Positions 1-8,081 of a stretch of 38,077 nucleotides of DNA are shown here, in pieces; the first letter of the stretch is position 1; every line of letters begins with the position of its first letter. This DNA comes from a bacterium (GTDB lineage Bacteria; Myxococcota_A; UBA9042). Location of the stretch: the NCBI GenBank assembly GCA_030425545.1, contig JAUIAC010000024.1, forward strand, positions 1 to 38,077, written 5' to 3'. The notes below the pieces were generated by a model. The model ran no database searches. It saw only the letters and a program-made list of their open reading frames with translations, and had not been told where the DNA came from. Position numbers and translations under genes: made by a program.

Positions 1-1605
1 GTCGCTCAGACCCTGGCGCAAGACCTGTACGTGCCGAGCCACGTGCTCGCGCTGGCGCCCATGCCGGGCGTCGTCCTGCGACCGCACACCCGCTACGCCG
101 CCGTGGTGCTGCGCTCGGCGAACGACGACGCCGGCGCCCCCCTCGGTGTGCCGGCGGTCCTGCGACAGCTCATGAACGGCGGCGTCCCAGCCGGTGCGCG
201 CGGCGCGCGGGCCCAAGCCGCCCTGGCCTCGACCTGGGACACGCTCGAGACGCTCGGCCTGCCCATGACCGAGGTCGCCGCCGCGACCGCGTTCACCACC
301 GCCGACGTCGTGGGCGCCATGGCGGCCCACTACCAGGCCGTTCGCGCTGGCTTTTCCCCTGAGATCTCGGGCTGGAAGCTGGACCCGGACGACGGCGCCC
401 AGCACCCCCGCTTCTGCGAGCTGCACGCCACCCTGAGCCTGCCTCAGTTCCAAGAGGGCACCCCGCCCTTCTCCACCGGCGGCGGGCTGATCCCGCCGGG
501 CCCTCCGCAGGCGGTGCGCTTCGCCGAGGTGCCGGTGGTCGTCAACCTCCCCAAGGGCGCGATGCCCGCGGGCGGATATCCCGTGGTCCTCTACTTCCAT
601 GGCTCCGGTGGCCTCAGCACGCAGGTGGTCGACCGAGGACCGGTGCAGGTGGTGGGGGGCAAGGCGACCCCGGGCTTGGGCCCCGCGCACGTGCTGGCTC
701 AGCGTGGCATCGCCACCGTGGGGCACGCGCTCCCGCTGAACCCGGAGCGGCACCCCGGTGCCTCGGACCTGACCTACCTGAGCCTGGGCAACCTCGCGGC
801 CTACCGAGGCACCATGCGCCAGGGCACATTGGAGATCGGCCTGCTGCTGGACGCCCTGACCAAGGCCGAGATCCCACCCGCGGCGCTCGCCGGCTGCTTG
901 CCCGGGCTGCGCGGTCCGGTGCGCCTGGCCACCACCACGGTGGGCGCCATGGGCCAGAGCCAGGGGGCGGTGTACCTGAACCTGGTGAGCGCGGTGGAGC
1001 CCCGAATCGGCGCGGTGGTCCCGACGGGCTCGGGGGCCCACTGGAGCCGGATGCTGCTGCTGAGCGACCGCCTGCCGATTCGGGCGATCATCGCCGGGCT
1101 GCTGGGGCTCGACACGCCGCCGACCTGGCTGCACCCGACCCTGCAGGTGCTGCAAGCGGCGTGGGAGCCCGTGGAGACGCTGCCCTACTTGAGCCGCGTG
1201 GGCGCGCGGCCGCTCCCGGGGCACCCGGCGCGCCACGTCTTTCAGCCCGTCGGGCAGGGGGACAGCTTCTATCCCGAGCCGCTCTTCGACGCGATGGCGG
1301 TCGCCTACGACCACCAGCAAGTGGGCGCCGACGTGTGGCCCGGCATGCAGCAGGCGCTGACGCGGGTGGGGCGGCACGCCAAGGCGAGCTACCCCGTGGC
1401 GAACAACCGTCCGGTGAGCGGCGGCGGCGCGCGCACCGGCGTGGTGGCGCAGTTCGCCAACGACGGCGTCAAGGGCGGGCACTACGTCTTTCAGCAGCTC
1501 GAGGGGATCAAGCACCAGTACGGCTGCTTCTTTCAGAGCTACTTCAGCACCGGCGTGGCCCGACTCCCCGCGCCGGTGAGCCCCGTGGGCGCGACCTGCG
1601 AGTGA
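1..1605 (+). CDS. Alpha/beta hydrolase (lipase/esterase-like), 5'-truncated by window edge
   Basis: The reading frame is open from base 1 with no stop upstream of the GTG at 31, and the residues before that GTG read like the same protein. I therefore take this as the C-terminal ~535 residues of a longer gene rather than a gene starting at 31. The N-terminal visible part (PGVVLRPHTRYAAVVLRS) resembles the Ig-like lead-in found before hydrolase domains in secreted myxobacterial lipases. The hydrolase core shows the oxyanion-type strand VVLYFHGSGG and a nucleophile elbow G-Q-S-Q-G, with Ser encoded at 958-960. A probable acid residue lies in GQGDSFYP and a probable catalytic His in KGGHYVF near the C-terminus. 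Family knowledge suggests ester or lipid hydrolysis outside the cytoplasm. Substrate is unknown and any signal peptide lies outside the window. Confidence 0.8.
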   Translation, partial: VAQTLAQDLYVPSHVLALAPMPGVVLRPHTRYAAVVLRSANDDAGAPLGVPAVLRQLMNGGVPAGARGARAQAALASTWDTLETLGLPMTEVAAATAFTTADVVGAMAAHYQAVRAGFSPEISGWKLDPDDGAQHPRFCELHATLSLPQFQEGTPPFSTGGGLIPPGPPQAVRFAEVPVVVNLPKGAMPAGGYPVVLYFHGSGGLSTQVVDRGPVQVVGGKATPGLGPAHVLAQRGIATVGHALPLNPERHPGASDLTYLSLGNLAAYRGTMRQGTLEIGLLLDALTKAEIPPAALAGCLPGLRGPVRLATTTVGAMGQSQGAVYLNLVSAVEPRIGAVVPTGSGAHWSRMLLLSDRLPIRAIIAGLLGLDTPPTWLHPTLQVLQAAWEPVETLPYLSRVGARPLPGHPARHVFQPVGQGDSFYPEPLFDAMAVAYDHQQVGADVWPGMQQALTRVGRHAKASYPVANNRPVSGGGARTGVVAQFANDGVKGGHYVFQQLEGIKHQYGCFFQSYFSTGVARLPAPVSPVGATCE

Positions 1606-1678
1606 GGGCGACGCGCCGGGGACGAGCGGGTCGCAGCGCGGCGGATCGGCCCCGACTTCACCTTTCTTTGCTGGCACA

Positions 1679-1705
1679 TGGACCGTGGTTCACGCTGACG
1701 GTCCA
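1679..1705. other. Perfect 8-bp inverted repeat after the hydrolase gene
   Basis: Arms TGGACCGT (1679-1686) and ACGGTCCA (1698-1705) are perfectly complementary around an 11-nt loop. The element lies about 75 nt after the hydrolase stop and about 190 nt before the response-regulator start, in a 287-bp intergenic stretch. There is no T-run after it, so it is not a classical intrinsic terminator. It could be a weak terminator hairpin, an operator half of the downstream two-component operon, or chance. I see nothing else convincing in 1606-1892 apart from the ribosome binding site at 1883-1886. Confidence 0.3.
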
Positions 1706-1892
1706 CGCTTGAACCTGAGCTGGCGGCCGGACGTAGGGCGTCGCCGCTGGTCTGGCGTGCACGCCCCGAGCTCGCAGCCAGACGGGGCTTCGGGCTAGCC
1801 AGCGGGCCCACGGCCGCTCACCCTGACCCGACCGGAGGACCCGCGTCACCGCGACCGCCCGGCGCTCTTGCCCGAAGCTCCTGGAGACCGCC

Positions 1893-2567
1893 ATGCGCGC
1901 CCTGCTCATCGACGACGACCCCACCCTTCACCGGCTCTTGGGCGACTTCCTGGGCGAACGCGGGGTGACCCTGGAGAGCGCGTACGACGGCGCGCGCGGG
2001 CTTGTGGCGCTCGACCGCGACACCTGGGACGTGGTGCTGCTCGACGTGATGATGCCGGGCATGGACGGGCTCGAGGTGTGCAAGCGCATCCGAGACAAGA
2101 GCGCGGTGCCGGTGATCATGCTGACCGCGCGCGGCGACGAAGCGGACCGGGTCGTGGGCCTGGAGCTCGGGGCAGACGACTACGTGCCCAAGCCCTTCTC
2201 CCCGCGCGAGCTCTTGGCGCGCATGCGGGCGGTGGCGCGGCGCGGCAACCACGCGGTGGGCGAGCGGCTCAAGCGGGGCGACCTGGTGGCCGACCTCGGC
2301 GCTCGCCAGATCACCTGGCAGGGCGCGGACGTGGCGCTGACGGGGCTGGAGTTCGACCTGCTGGTGGCGCTGCTGCGGCGCGCCGGTCGGGTGGTCAGCC
2401 GCGACTCCCTGCTCTCCGCCGCCGGGCGCGCCGACGCCGTGGTGGGTCCCCGCACGGTGGACGTGCACATCTCCAACCTGCGGAAGAAGCTGACGGCCGC
2501 GGGCGAAGGCACCCCCCCGATTCGCACGGTGCGCGGCGTGGGCTACGTGTTGGTGGTGGACGCATGA
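1893..2567 (+). CDS. OmpR/PhoB-family DNA-binding response regulator
   Basis: A full-length 224-residue two-component response regulator. The receiver domain (about 1-115) has the acidic pocket D7-D9, the phospho-acceptor D51 in LLDVMMPGMDG, the switch residue T78 and the conserved K100 in YVPKPFS. The C-terminal winged helix (about 128-222) ends in the family-typical IRTVRGVGYVL. The start is supported by GGAG at 1883-1886, six bases upstream of ATG. The stop overlaps the kinase start (ATGA), so the two are translated as a coupled pair. It should bind DNA as a dimer when phosphorylated by the adjacent kinase. The closest general class is CpxR/RstA-like, but I cannot name the regulon. No obvious direct-repeat target is visible next to the operon. 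Confidence 0.95.
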   Translation: MRALLIDDDPTLHRLLGDFLGERGVTLESAYDGARGLVALDRDTWDVVLLDVMMPGMDGLEVCKRIRDKSAVPVIMLTARGDEADRVVGLELGADDYVPKPFSPRELLARMRAVARRGNHAVGERLKRGDLVADLGARQITWQGADVALTGLEFDLLVALLRRAGRVVSRDSLLSAAGRADAVVGPRTVDVHISNLRKKLTAAGEGTPPIRTVRGVGYVLVVDA

Positions 2568-3844
2568 GCTGGCGCTGGCCCCCAGACCGCGGCCACCGGC
2601 GGCGGCGCGTCCGCGGCAACCTCCGCACCCGGCTCTTCGTGCTCTTCGGGCTGGTGATCATCCTGGCGACGGCGTTGACCTTCGGGGTGACCCACCTCGT
2701 CCGCCGCCACCTGAGCGACGAGAGCGCGATGCTGGGGGGCGAGCGCTTCACCCAGGCGCAGTTCGCGCGGGTGTGGGACGACCCGGTGACCCGGCAGAAC
2801 CTCGCTCAAGACATCGCCACGTGCTTCGACGTCGGCATCACCGTGTTCGACACCCAAGGTAGCGTGCTGCTGCAGGCGGGCGACGGCGCCGGGCCGGAGA
2901 ACCTGCTCGAGGTGCGTCGGGGCGGCGAGCTGCTCGGGCGCGTCGCCTTTGTGGGGGTGCCCGCCGACGCCCGTTGGACCGCCACGGTGGGCCTGGGCAT
3001 CTTCCTGCTGCTGCTCTGGATCGCCGTGGGGCTCATCGCCCGCCAGCTGATCCGACCGCTGGAGCAGCTGACGGAGGTCGCCCGAGACATCGGCGCCGGC
3101 CGGCTCGACAGTCGCGCCGCGCTGGGTCACCGCGGCCGCGGCGAGATCGGGGTCCTGGCCAACTCGCTCAACGACATGGCGGGGCGCATTCAACAGCAGC
3201 TCGCCGACCAGCGGGCCCTGCTGGCGGCGGTGAGCCACGAGCTGCGCACGCCACTCGGCCACCTGCGCATCCTGCTCGAGATGGCCGAAGACGCGCCCGA
3301 TCCGCGCGCTCGGTTGGGGGAGATGTCCCGCGAGATCCAAGAGATGGACGCCCTCGTCGGCGAGCTGCTGGCCAGCTCGCGGCTGGACTTCTCGGACCTG
3401 CACCGACGCGACGAGGACCCCCTGGCCCTCGCCGCCCGCGCGCTGGAGCGCAAGGGCCTGGCGCCGGGCCTGCTCAAGGTCGGCGCCAGCGTGCCGGAGA
3501 AGATCGCGGTGGACGCGACGTTGCTCGGGCGTGCGCTGGCGAACCTGCTCGACAACGCCCACAAGCACGGCGGCGGCGTGGACGAGCTCTGCGTTGCGGC
3601 CGACGGCGGCGAGCTGCGCTTCGAGGTGGCCGACCGCGGCGAGGGCTTCGATCCCGCGGCGCGGGAGCAGCTCTTCGCGCCCTTTGTGGACGGCGGCTCG
3701 GAGCGCTCGGCCTTGGGGCTCGGGCTCAGCCTCGTGCGGCGCATCGCCGAGGCCCACGGCGGCCGCGCCTTCGCGCGCAACCGTCCCGAAGGCGGCGCGC
3801 TCTTTGGCCTCGCGGTGCCGCTCGACGCCACCACGCACGACTGA
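2564..3844 (+). CDS. HAMP-domain sensor histidine kinase
   Basis: A 426-residue inner-membrane kinase starting at the ATG inside the ATGA overlap with the upstream regulator. A basic N-terminus is followed by TM1 (about 24-46), a periplasmic sensor segment of roughly 90 residues, TM2 (about 140-159) and a HAMP linker (about 160-212). The HisKA helix carries the phospho-acceptor His225 in SHELRTP. The HATPase domain shows the N box (NLLDNAHKHGG, Asn331), G1 (DRGEGFDP) and G2 (LGLGLSLVRR). All catalytic motifs are intact. The sensor segment is short and gives no clear ligand clue. Organisation is like CpxA/RstB envelope sensors, so an envelope signal is a reasonable inference. The next gene (3942) encodes an envelope protein and may be co-transcribed. 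Confidence 0.95.
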   Translation: MSWRWPPDRGHRRRRVRGNLRTRLFVLFGLVIILATALTFGVTHLVRRHLSDESAMLGGERFTQAQFARVWDDPVTRQNLAQDIATCFDVGITVFDTQGSVLLQAGDGAGPENLLEVRRGGELLGRVAFVGVPADARWTATVGLGIFLLLLWIAVGLIARQLIRPLEQLTEVARDIGAGRLDSRAALGHRGRGEIGVLANSLNDMAGRIQQQLADQRALLAAVSHELRTPLGHLRILLEMAEDAPDPRARLGEMSREIQEMDALVGELLASSRLDFSDLHRRDEDPLALAARALERKGLAPGLLKVGASVPEKIAVDATLLGRALANLLDNAHKHGGGVDELCVAADGGELRFEVADRGEGFDPAAREQLFAPFVDGGSERSALGLGLSLVRRIAEAHGGRAFARNRPEGGALFGLAVPLDATTHD

Positions 3845-3941
3845 CGCGCGGGTGGACCAAGGGCGCGGCGACAACGGACCCACAGCGCACGCCGCTCGGC
3901 GCAGCGATGTGTATGCTCCGGCGGTCAGCCCAGGAGCCCCC

Positions 3942-4907
3942 ATGCCGCCCTTCGGACCGAGCCCGGCCCCCACGGCCCCCGAACCCCCGTCGCGCCTCGC
4001 GGCGCGGCGTCGCCGACGCTGGGCCGGGGCGCTGGCGACCCTGCTCGCGCTCACGGTCAGCAGCGCGGACGCGAAGCAGGCCGCGGCTGAGCGCGCGCCG
4101 CCCTGCACCTTTCGCGTCGAGCGCCCCTTCGACGGTCAGACCGCCGTCGCGCCCTCTCTCCAGCCCGAGATCACGCGCACACCGGGCTGCGCGCTCTTCG
4201 TCACGCTCAAGACTGCGGACGGTGTCGACGTGCCCTTCGACCTGGAGGACGAGGGCGGGTTTGACGGGCGCGCGACGGTGGTGCCGCGCCAGGACCTGCC
4301 CAACCACACCGACCTGGTGCTCGACCTGGGCAACAACCCGCGACCCTGCGGCTACGATCCCGGCGTGGTGCGCTTTCGCACCGGCGGAGCGCCGCGGGTG
4401 CTGCACTTCGCGTTCAAGGTCAAGGGTGACCGGGTCGACGCGGTGAGCCTGCAGCTGAGCGAGCCGGTGGCGTCGAACGCGGACTTCGAGGCCGACCACA
4501 TCGTCATCGCGCCCAAGGAAACCGAGGCGTCGCTCCAGGTCACCGACGTGGTGGACAACCAGCGGCGCAACCTGGTGCGGAGCTTTCGCGACGGGTCGGG
4601 CCAGCCCCCGAGCGCCGCGGTCCCCTGGGTGGTCCGCGTCAAGACGACGCTGCCTTTTGCCACCGGCGCCGCGCTGAGCGAGACCTTCGAGGTGGAGGTG
4701 GTGCCGGCGAAGAACACCACCTTTCGCTGGCGGGGGCCCGACAAGCTCTGCGACGACGGCGTGACCCAAGGGGGCTGCAGCGCGGGTCCGGGGCTCCCAG
4801 GCCGGCGAGGCGCGGGCCCCGCTCAGGGCGCGGGCGGGCTCGCGCTGGCGGCCACGCTGGCGCTCTGGCTCAGGCGACGCGCCGCCGCGGAGCCGCGCCG
4901 CTCATAG
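3942..4907 (+). CDS. Secreted protein with MYXO-CTERM-like surface anchor
   Basis: A 321-residue protein starting at an ATG preceded by CAGGAG (3931-3936). The N-terminus has an Arg-rich stretch and a hydrophobic signal segment (ALATLLALTVSSADA). The body begins with a possible Ig-like region (RPFDGQTAVAPSLQPEI), but I do not recognise a defined enzyme domain. The C-terminus is diagnostic: a Cys in GGCSAGPG, a Gly/Ala/Pro linker, a hydrophobic segment (GGLALAATLALWL) and a terminal Arg cluster. That is the tripartite pattern of MYXO-CTERM sorting signals, by which Myxococcota attach proteins to the cell surface. It follows the two-component genes by 97 bp on the same strand. Its last 85 bp overlap the 3' end of the convergent Dus gene. 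Function unknown beyond the surface location. Confidence 0.75.
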   Translation: MPPFGPSPAPTAPEPPSRLAARRRRRWAGALATLLALTVSSADAKQAAAERAPPCTFRVERPFDGQTAVAPSLQPEITRTPGCALFVTLKTADGVDVPFDLEDEGGFDGRATVVPRQDLPNHTDLVLDLGNNPRPCGYDPGVVRFRTGGAPRVLHFAFKVKGDRVDAVSLQLSEPVASNADFEADHIVIAPKETEASLQVTDVVDNQRRNLVRSFRDGSGQPPSAAVPWVVRVKTTLPFATGAALSETFEVEVVPAKNTTFRWRGPDKLCDDGVTQGGCSAGPGLPGRRGAGPAQGAGGLALAATLALWLRRRAAAEPRRS

Positions 4908-6058
4908 CCGAGATGCCCTGAGATCTGCAGGTCCACCTCCTCGGGCGGCAGCCCCGCGAGCTTGCCTTCGACCGCGTCGAGCAGCGCCGCCACGGTCGGC
5001 TGACGCAGCACGCTGCGGAAGCCGAGGGCCGGGTCGACCGCGCGCCCGGTGTAGGTCAGCCACTCCTTGAGCTTGCCGATGACGTTGCGCTCGTGCGGAT
5101 AGACGTCCAGGTAGCGGGCCGCCACGTCGCGCAGGTGCGCCACGAGCATGTCGCCGTCGGGTCGCCGCGGCTCACGGCCGGCCGACAGATCTGCGATCTG
5201 CTCGAAGATCCAAGGGTTTCGCAGCGCTGGGCGGCCGATCATCACCGCGTCGCAGCCGGTCTCTGCCCGCATGCGAAAGGCGTCGGTGGCGTACCAGACG
5301 TCGCCGTTGCCGACCACGGGGATGCGCAGCTCGTCCTTGAGGGTGCGGATGATCCGCCAGTCGGCGACGCCCTGGTAGAAGTCCGCGCGCCGGCGGGGGT
5401 GGACCACCAGGAAGTCGACCCCAGCGGCCTCGATGGCGCGGCCGATGGCGACGAACTGGTCCGCGCGGTCGAAGCCGGCGCGGATCTTGGCGCTGAGGGC
5501 GCCGGGCACCTGCGCGCGCATGGCGGCGAGCACGCGGGTCAGCAGGTCGATGTCCTGCAGCATCGCCGCGCCGACGCCCTTGCGCACCACCCGTGGCGCC
5601 GGGCAGCCGAGGTTGATGTCGACCACGTCGGCGCCGAGCTCCGCCATCCAGCCCGCGGCCTGGGCCATGTGCGTCACGTCGTTGCCCATGACCTGCACGC
5701 TCAGCGGCGTCCCTGGATGACGGACGACCTCGCGCGCGAGCGCCTGCGGCCGCACCGCCTGCGAGGTGATGCGCACGAACTCCGTACAGACGATGCCGAG
5801 GCCACCCGCCTCGGCCATGAGGGCGCGAAAGCTGGGGTGGCTGACGCCCTCCATGGGGGCCAGCATGGTCGGGTGCGCCCAGCCGTAGGGGGCCGCCGCG
5901 AAGGGGGAGTCGCGCCAACGGGCCCGGGCGACGGCGTCGACGCGCGGCGCCGCCACCGCGGGGGCTGCGCCAGCTAGCGGCGCCGGCTGCGCGAGCGGGT
6001 GCGTCGAGCGCGCGACCTCAGCCGAGGCGGGGCGCGCAGGGGGCGGGGCGGGGCTCAT
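4823..6058 (-). CDS. dus: tRNA-dihydrouridine synthase (Dus family)
   Basis: A 411-residue protein of the FMN-dependent Dus family, which reduces specific uridines in the tRNA D-loop to dihydrouridine using NAD(P)H. The TIM-barrel core begins near residue 64 with LAPMEGVSHPSFR. It carries the catalytic Cys152 in DINLGCPAP, KGVGAAML, KIRAGFD, and the FMN-phosphate motifs GNGDV and MIGRPALRNPW. About 60 Ala/Pro-rich residues precede the core, longer than usual, so an internal start is possible. The motif usually read as HGRT/HPRT is HPRRRADFYQG here. The ATG overlaps the stop of the upstream oxidoreductase (ATGA), indicating coupled translation. The 3' end overlaps the convergent 3942-4907 gene by 85 bp. 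Subclass A/B/C was not resolved. Confidence 0.92.
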   Translation of the reverse strand: MSPAPPPARPASAEVARSTHPLAQPAPLAGAAPAVAAPRVDAVARARWRDSPFAAAPYGWAHPTMLAPMEGVSHPSFRALMAEAGGLGIVCTEFVRITSQAVRPQALAREVVRHPGTPLSVQVMGNDVTHMAQAAGWMAELGADVVDINLGCPAPRVVRKGVGAAMLQDIDLLTRVLAAMRAQVPGALSAKIRAGFDRADQFVAIGRAIEAAGVDFLVVHPRRRADFYQGVADWRIIRTLKDELRIPVVGNGDVWYATDAFRMRAETGCDAVMIGRPALRNPWIFEQIADLSAGREPRRPDGDMLVAHLRDVAARYLDVYPHERNVIGKLKEWLTYTGRAVDPALGFRSVLRQPTVAALLDAVEGKLAGLPPEEVDLQISGHLGYERRGSAAARRLSQSASVAASASPPAP

Positions 6059-7350
6059 CCGCGCGCGGACGAGGACGCCGCGGTGGGCGGGCCGTCGGCC
6101 GAGGAGACCGCGCCGACCACAGACGCGCTCAGGGTCATGCCGCGGTCGCGCAGCCGGTCCACGAGCACCTGCTCGAAGCAGGTGGCGGGCGTCAGAAAGC
6201 CCGCGCGCTCCGGCAAGCGCTCACGATCTTCCACCAGGGCCAACGCCGCCGAACAGAGCATGCGCACCGTGGCCCGGTTGCCCGGATCGCCCGGCCCCGA
6301 GATCTCGCCCTTGACCACCACGCCGCTGGCGCCGCGGCCGACGAGGCGGGTGCGGAAGAAACCGCCGTCCATGGCGGCCTCGGACGGCCCCTGCCCGGGC
6401 GCCGGTCCGACGCGCTTGAGCAGCTTGCGGCCGGTCTCTCGCATGCCCACCGCCGTCACCACCCCGAGCGCGCCGGAGACCAGCCACGCGTCGGAGCGCC
6501 CCTTGGAGCGCATGACCTCGCGATAGGCGAAGTCGGGCCCGTAGCCCTGGCCTTCCGCGGAGAAGAGGGCGTCACTGCGGCGCACGACACGGGTGTTGAT
6601 CGCGGCCATGAGAAAGGGGGCGGCCCAGGAGCCGAGCACGTCGTCGTAGTAGGGCCGCTTCACGTCCTGGCTGCGATCCGCGGCAGGGCCCGGCTTGCGC
6701 TCGGGCGGGTTGAGCAAGAAGGGATCGAAGAGCCGCCGCCCCTCGCCGGAGGCCATCATGCCCAGGCCGGACGCCAGCGTGCCGCCGTTGAAGCCGCCCT
6801 TGGCCGAGAAGCTCGCCCGCACGTCCACCGGGTCGGTGCCGGCGCCCTGGAGCGCCCGCGCGACCAGCCAGACGCCCAGATCCGAGGGCACCGAGTCAAA
6901 GCCGCAGCACGGGACGAGCCGCGCGCCGGTGCGCAGCGCGGTGGCCTGGTGGGCGTCGATCATGTCGCGCACCCACGGCGTCTCGCCGGTGATGTCGACG
7001 TAGTCCGTGCCCGCCGCCGCGCAGGCCGCGACCACCGCGGAGCCGTACTGGGCGTAGGGGCCGACGGTGGTCAAGAGCACGCGCGTGCGCCGCGCCAGCG
7101 CGGTCACCGCCGCGTCGTCGCCGGTGTCACAGACCAGCAGGGGCAGCTCGCTGAAGTCGGGGCCCAGGTCCGCGCGGACCGCCTCGAGCTTGCCCCGGTG
7201 CCGGGCCGCGAGGGCCCAGCGCAGCGGTGGCCGCGCGTCGTCACCAGCCTGCCGAGCGGCGGCCTCGGAGACATAGCGCGCCACCCAGCGCGCGGTCTGT
7301 CGCCCGGTGAAGCCGGTGACCCCGAGGAGAACCAGGTCCAGATCGCGCAT
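6055..7350 (-). CDS. Saccharopine-dehydrogenase-like NAD(P)-binding oxidoreductase (trans-acting enoyl reductase family)
   Basis: A 431-residue protein opening with a Rossmann fingerprint, LVLLGVTGFTGR (residues 6-17). Next come VGPYAQYGSAVVAACAAAGTDYVDITGE and PCCGFDSVPSDLG, signatures of the saccharopine dehydrogenase-like/trans-acting enoyl reductase group. That group includes mycobacterial enzymes acting on lipids and polyketides. The start has a good site (AGAGGTGA) directly upstream. It lies 91 bp downstream of the RidA gene and overlaps the Dus gene by four bases, so the three minus-strand genes are probably one operon. The substrate is not inferable; lipid reduction is a family-level guess. 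Full length with an intact nucleotide-binding loop. Confidence 0.85.
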   Translation of the reverse strand: MRDLDLVLLGVTGFTGRQTARWVARYVSEAAARQAGDDARPPLRWALAARHRGKLEAVRADLGPDFSELPLLVCDTGDDAAVTALARRTRVLLTTVGPYAQYGSAVVAACAAAGTDYVDITGETPWVRDMIDAHQATALRTGARLVPCCGFDSVPSDLGVWLVARALQGAGTDPVDVRASFSAKGGFNGGTLASGLGMMASGEGRRLFDPFLLNPPERKPGPAADRSQDVKRPYYDDVLGSWAAPFLMAAINTRVVRRSDALFSAEGQGYGPDFAYREVMRSKGRSDAWLVSGALGVVTAVGMRETGRKLLKRVGPAPGQGPSEAAMDGGFFRTRLVGRGASGVVVKGEISGPGDPGNRATVRMLCSAALALVEDRERLPERAGFLTPATCFEQVLVDRLRDRGMTLSASVVGAVSSADGPPTAASSSARG

Positions 7351-7441
7351 GTCACCTCTGTGCGCCGCTGCTGGACGCCGCCGTGGCCGCCGACAGCGCC
7401 GGGGATGTGTTGGGGGGAGCAGGCCACCGGCGCGGGCGCAG

Positions 7442-7861
7442 CTACTCCGAGTCGGGCACCACGGCGATGCCCTCGATCTCCACCAGGGCGTCCATGGGCA
7501 GGCGGCTGACCTCGATGGTCGCGCGGGCCGGGTAGGGCTGGATCAGGTAGCTGGCGTAGACCGCGTTCACCGCCGCGAAGTCTTCCAGGTTCTTCAGGAA
7601 GATCGTGACTTTCACGAGGTTGTCGAGCTGGCCACCGGCCGCCTCGAGCACCGCACGCAGGTTGTGCATGACCTGCTTGGTCTGCTCGGCCACGCCGCCC
7701 CGGACGAGCTTGCCGGTCCCCGGCTCGATGCCGATCTGACCGCTGGTGAAGACCATGCGCCCCTCGCTCACCGTCAGCGCTTGCGAGTAGGGGCCGATGG
7801 CGCGGGGGGCCTGCTCTGTGCTCACAGCCGCGAACTCTCGGGTGTCGTCATAGGTGGGCAT
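7442..7861 (-). CDS. ridA: RidA/YjgF-family enamine/imine deaminase
   Basis: I choose the ATG at 7861 (139 residues) because GAGGAGA lies just upstream of it. The frame continues 21 codons further upstream but without family-like sequence. The protein matches the RidA family along its length: AIGPYSQA, FTSGQIGI, the subunit-interface region LDNLVKVTIFLKNLEDF, and PARATIEVSRLPMDALVEIE. The Arg that binds the substrate carboxylate in E. coli RidA (Arg105) corresponds to Arg113, and Glu120 to Glu128. That supports true deaminase activity on reactive 2-aminoacrylate-type enamines from PLP enzymes. It is a cytosolic trimer by family. It is probably the first gene of the minus-strand operon and lies divergent from the iron-type operon, with 220 bp between. 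Confidence 0.93.
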   Translation of the reverse strand: MPTYDDTREFAAVSTEQAPRAIGPYSQALTVSEGRMVFTSGQIGIEPGTGKLVRGGVAEQTKQVMHNLRAVLEAAGGQLDNLVKVTIFLKNLEDFAAVNAVYASYLIQPYPARATIEVSRLPMDALVEIEGIAVVPDSE

Positions 7862-7984
7862 GGCGTCTCCTCGCTGCCAGGGCGCAGCGCGGCGGAGGAT
7901 TCCAGCTTGCCGAGTGCCACGCAACGTCTGCGTGCGCCGGCTGGGCCGAGAGGCGGGTGCAATGGGGACCCCGCGCGCCCCAAT

Positions 7985-8011
7985 TGAAATTGAAAGTTGA
8001 TTTCAATTTCA
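7985..8011. promoter_or_regulatory. 27-bp AT-rich dyad, candidate Fur-type (metal) operator
   Basis: A perfect 11-bp inverted repeat: TGAAATTGAAA (7985-7995), five-base spacer, TTTCAATTTCA (8001-8011). Each arm is itself a tandem of TGAAA(T) half-sites. The element is strikingly AT-rich in a window where most DNA is about 70 percent G+C. It overlaps the -35 of a sigma70-like promoter that reads into the DUF4856/imelysin/HTTM/TonB-receptor genes. Fur operators are AT-rich dyads built from TGA-AAT-like half-sites, and the operon type is iron-linked in other bacteria. Fur is therefore the leading inference, although the match to the 19-bp E. coli consensus is loose. Another dimeric metal-responsive repressor is possible. 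It might also affect the divergent ridA operon. Confidence 0.7.
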
Positions 8012-8024
8012 TCTTGCCTATGCT
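7997..8024 (+). promoter_or_regulatory. Sigma70-like promoter of the iron-type operon
   Basis: A -35-like TTGATT (7997-8002) and a -10-like TATGCT (8019-8024) are separated by 16 bases. They sit about 58 bp before the ATG of the DUF4856 gene. The -35 lies inside the dyad, so a repressor on the dyad would exclude RNA polymerase. Assigned by eye only. Confidence 0.5.
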
Positions 8025-8081
8025 GCGCGCCCGGGCCGCTGGAGGTCCGCCAAGGACAGGACGTCAGAGAGAGGCCTGAAC

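Noticed and set aside
1868..2563. Upstream extension of the histidine kinase frame
   Set aside because: This part is the response-regulator gene read in another frame; the kinase homology begins right at ATG 2564.
2543..4108. Antisense open frame of 521 codons opposite the histidine kinase
   Set aside because: A shadow of the kinase gene caused by G/C third positions; Arg/Gly/Ala/His-rich and without recognisable motifs.
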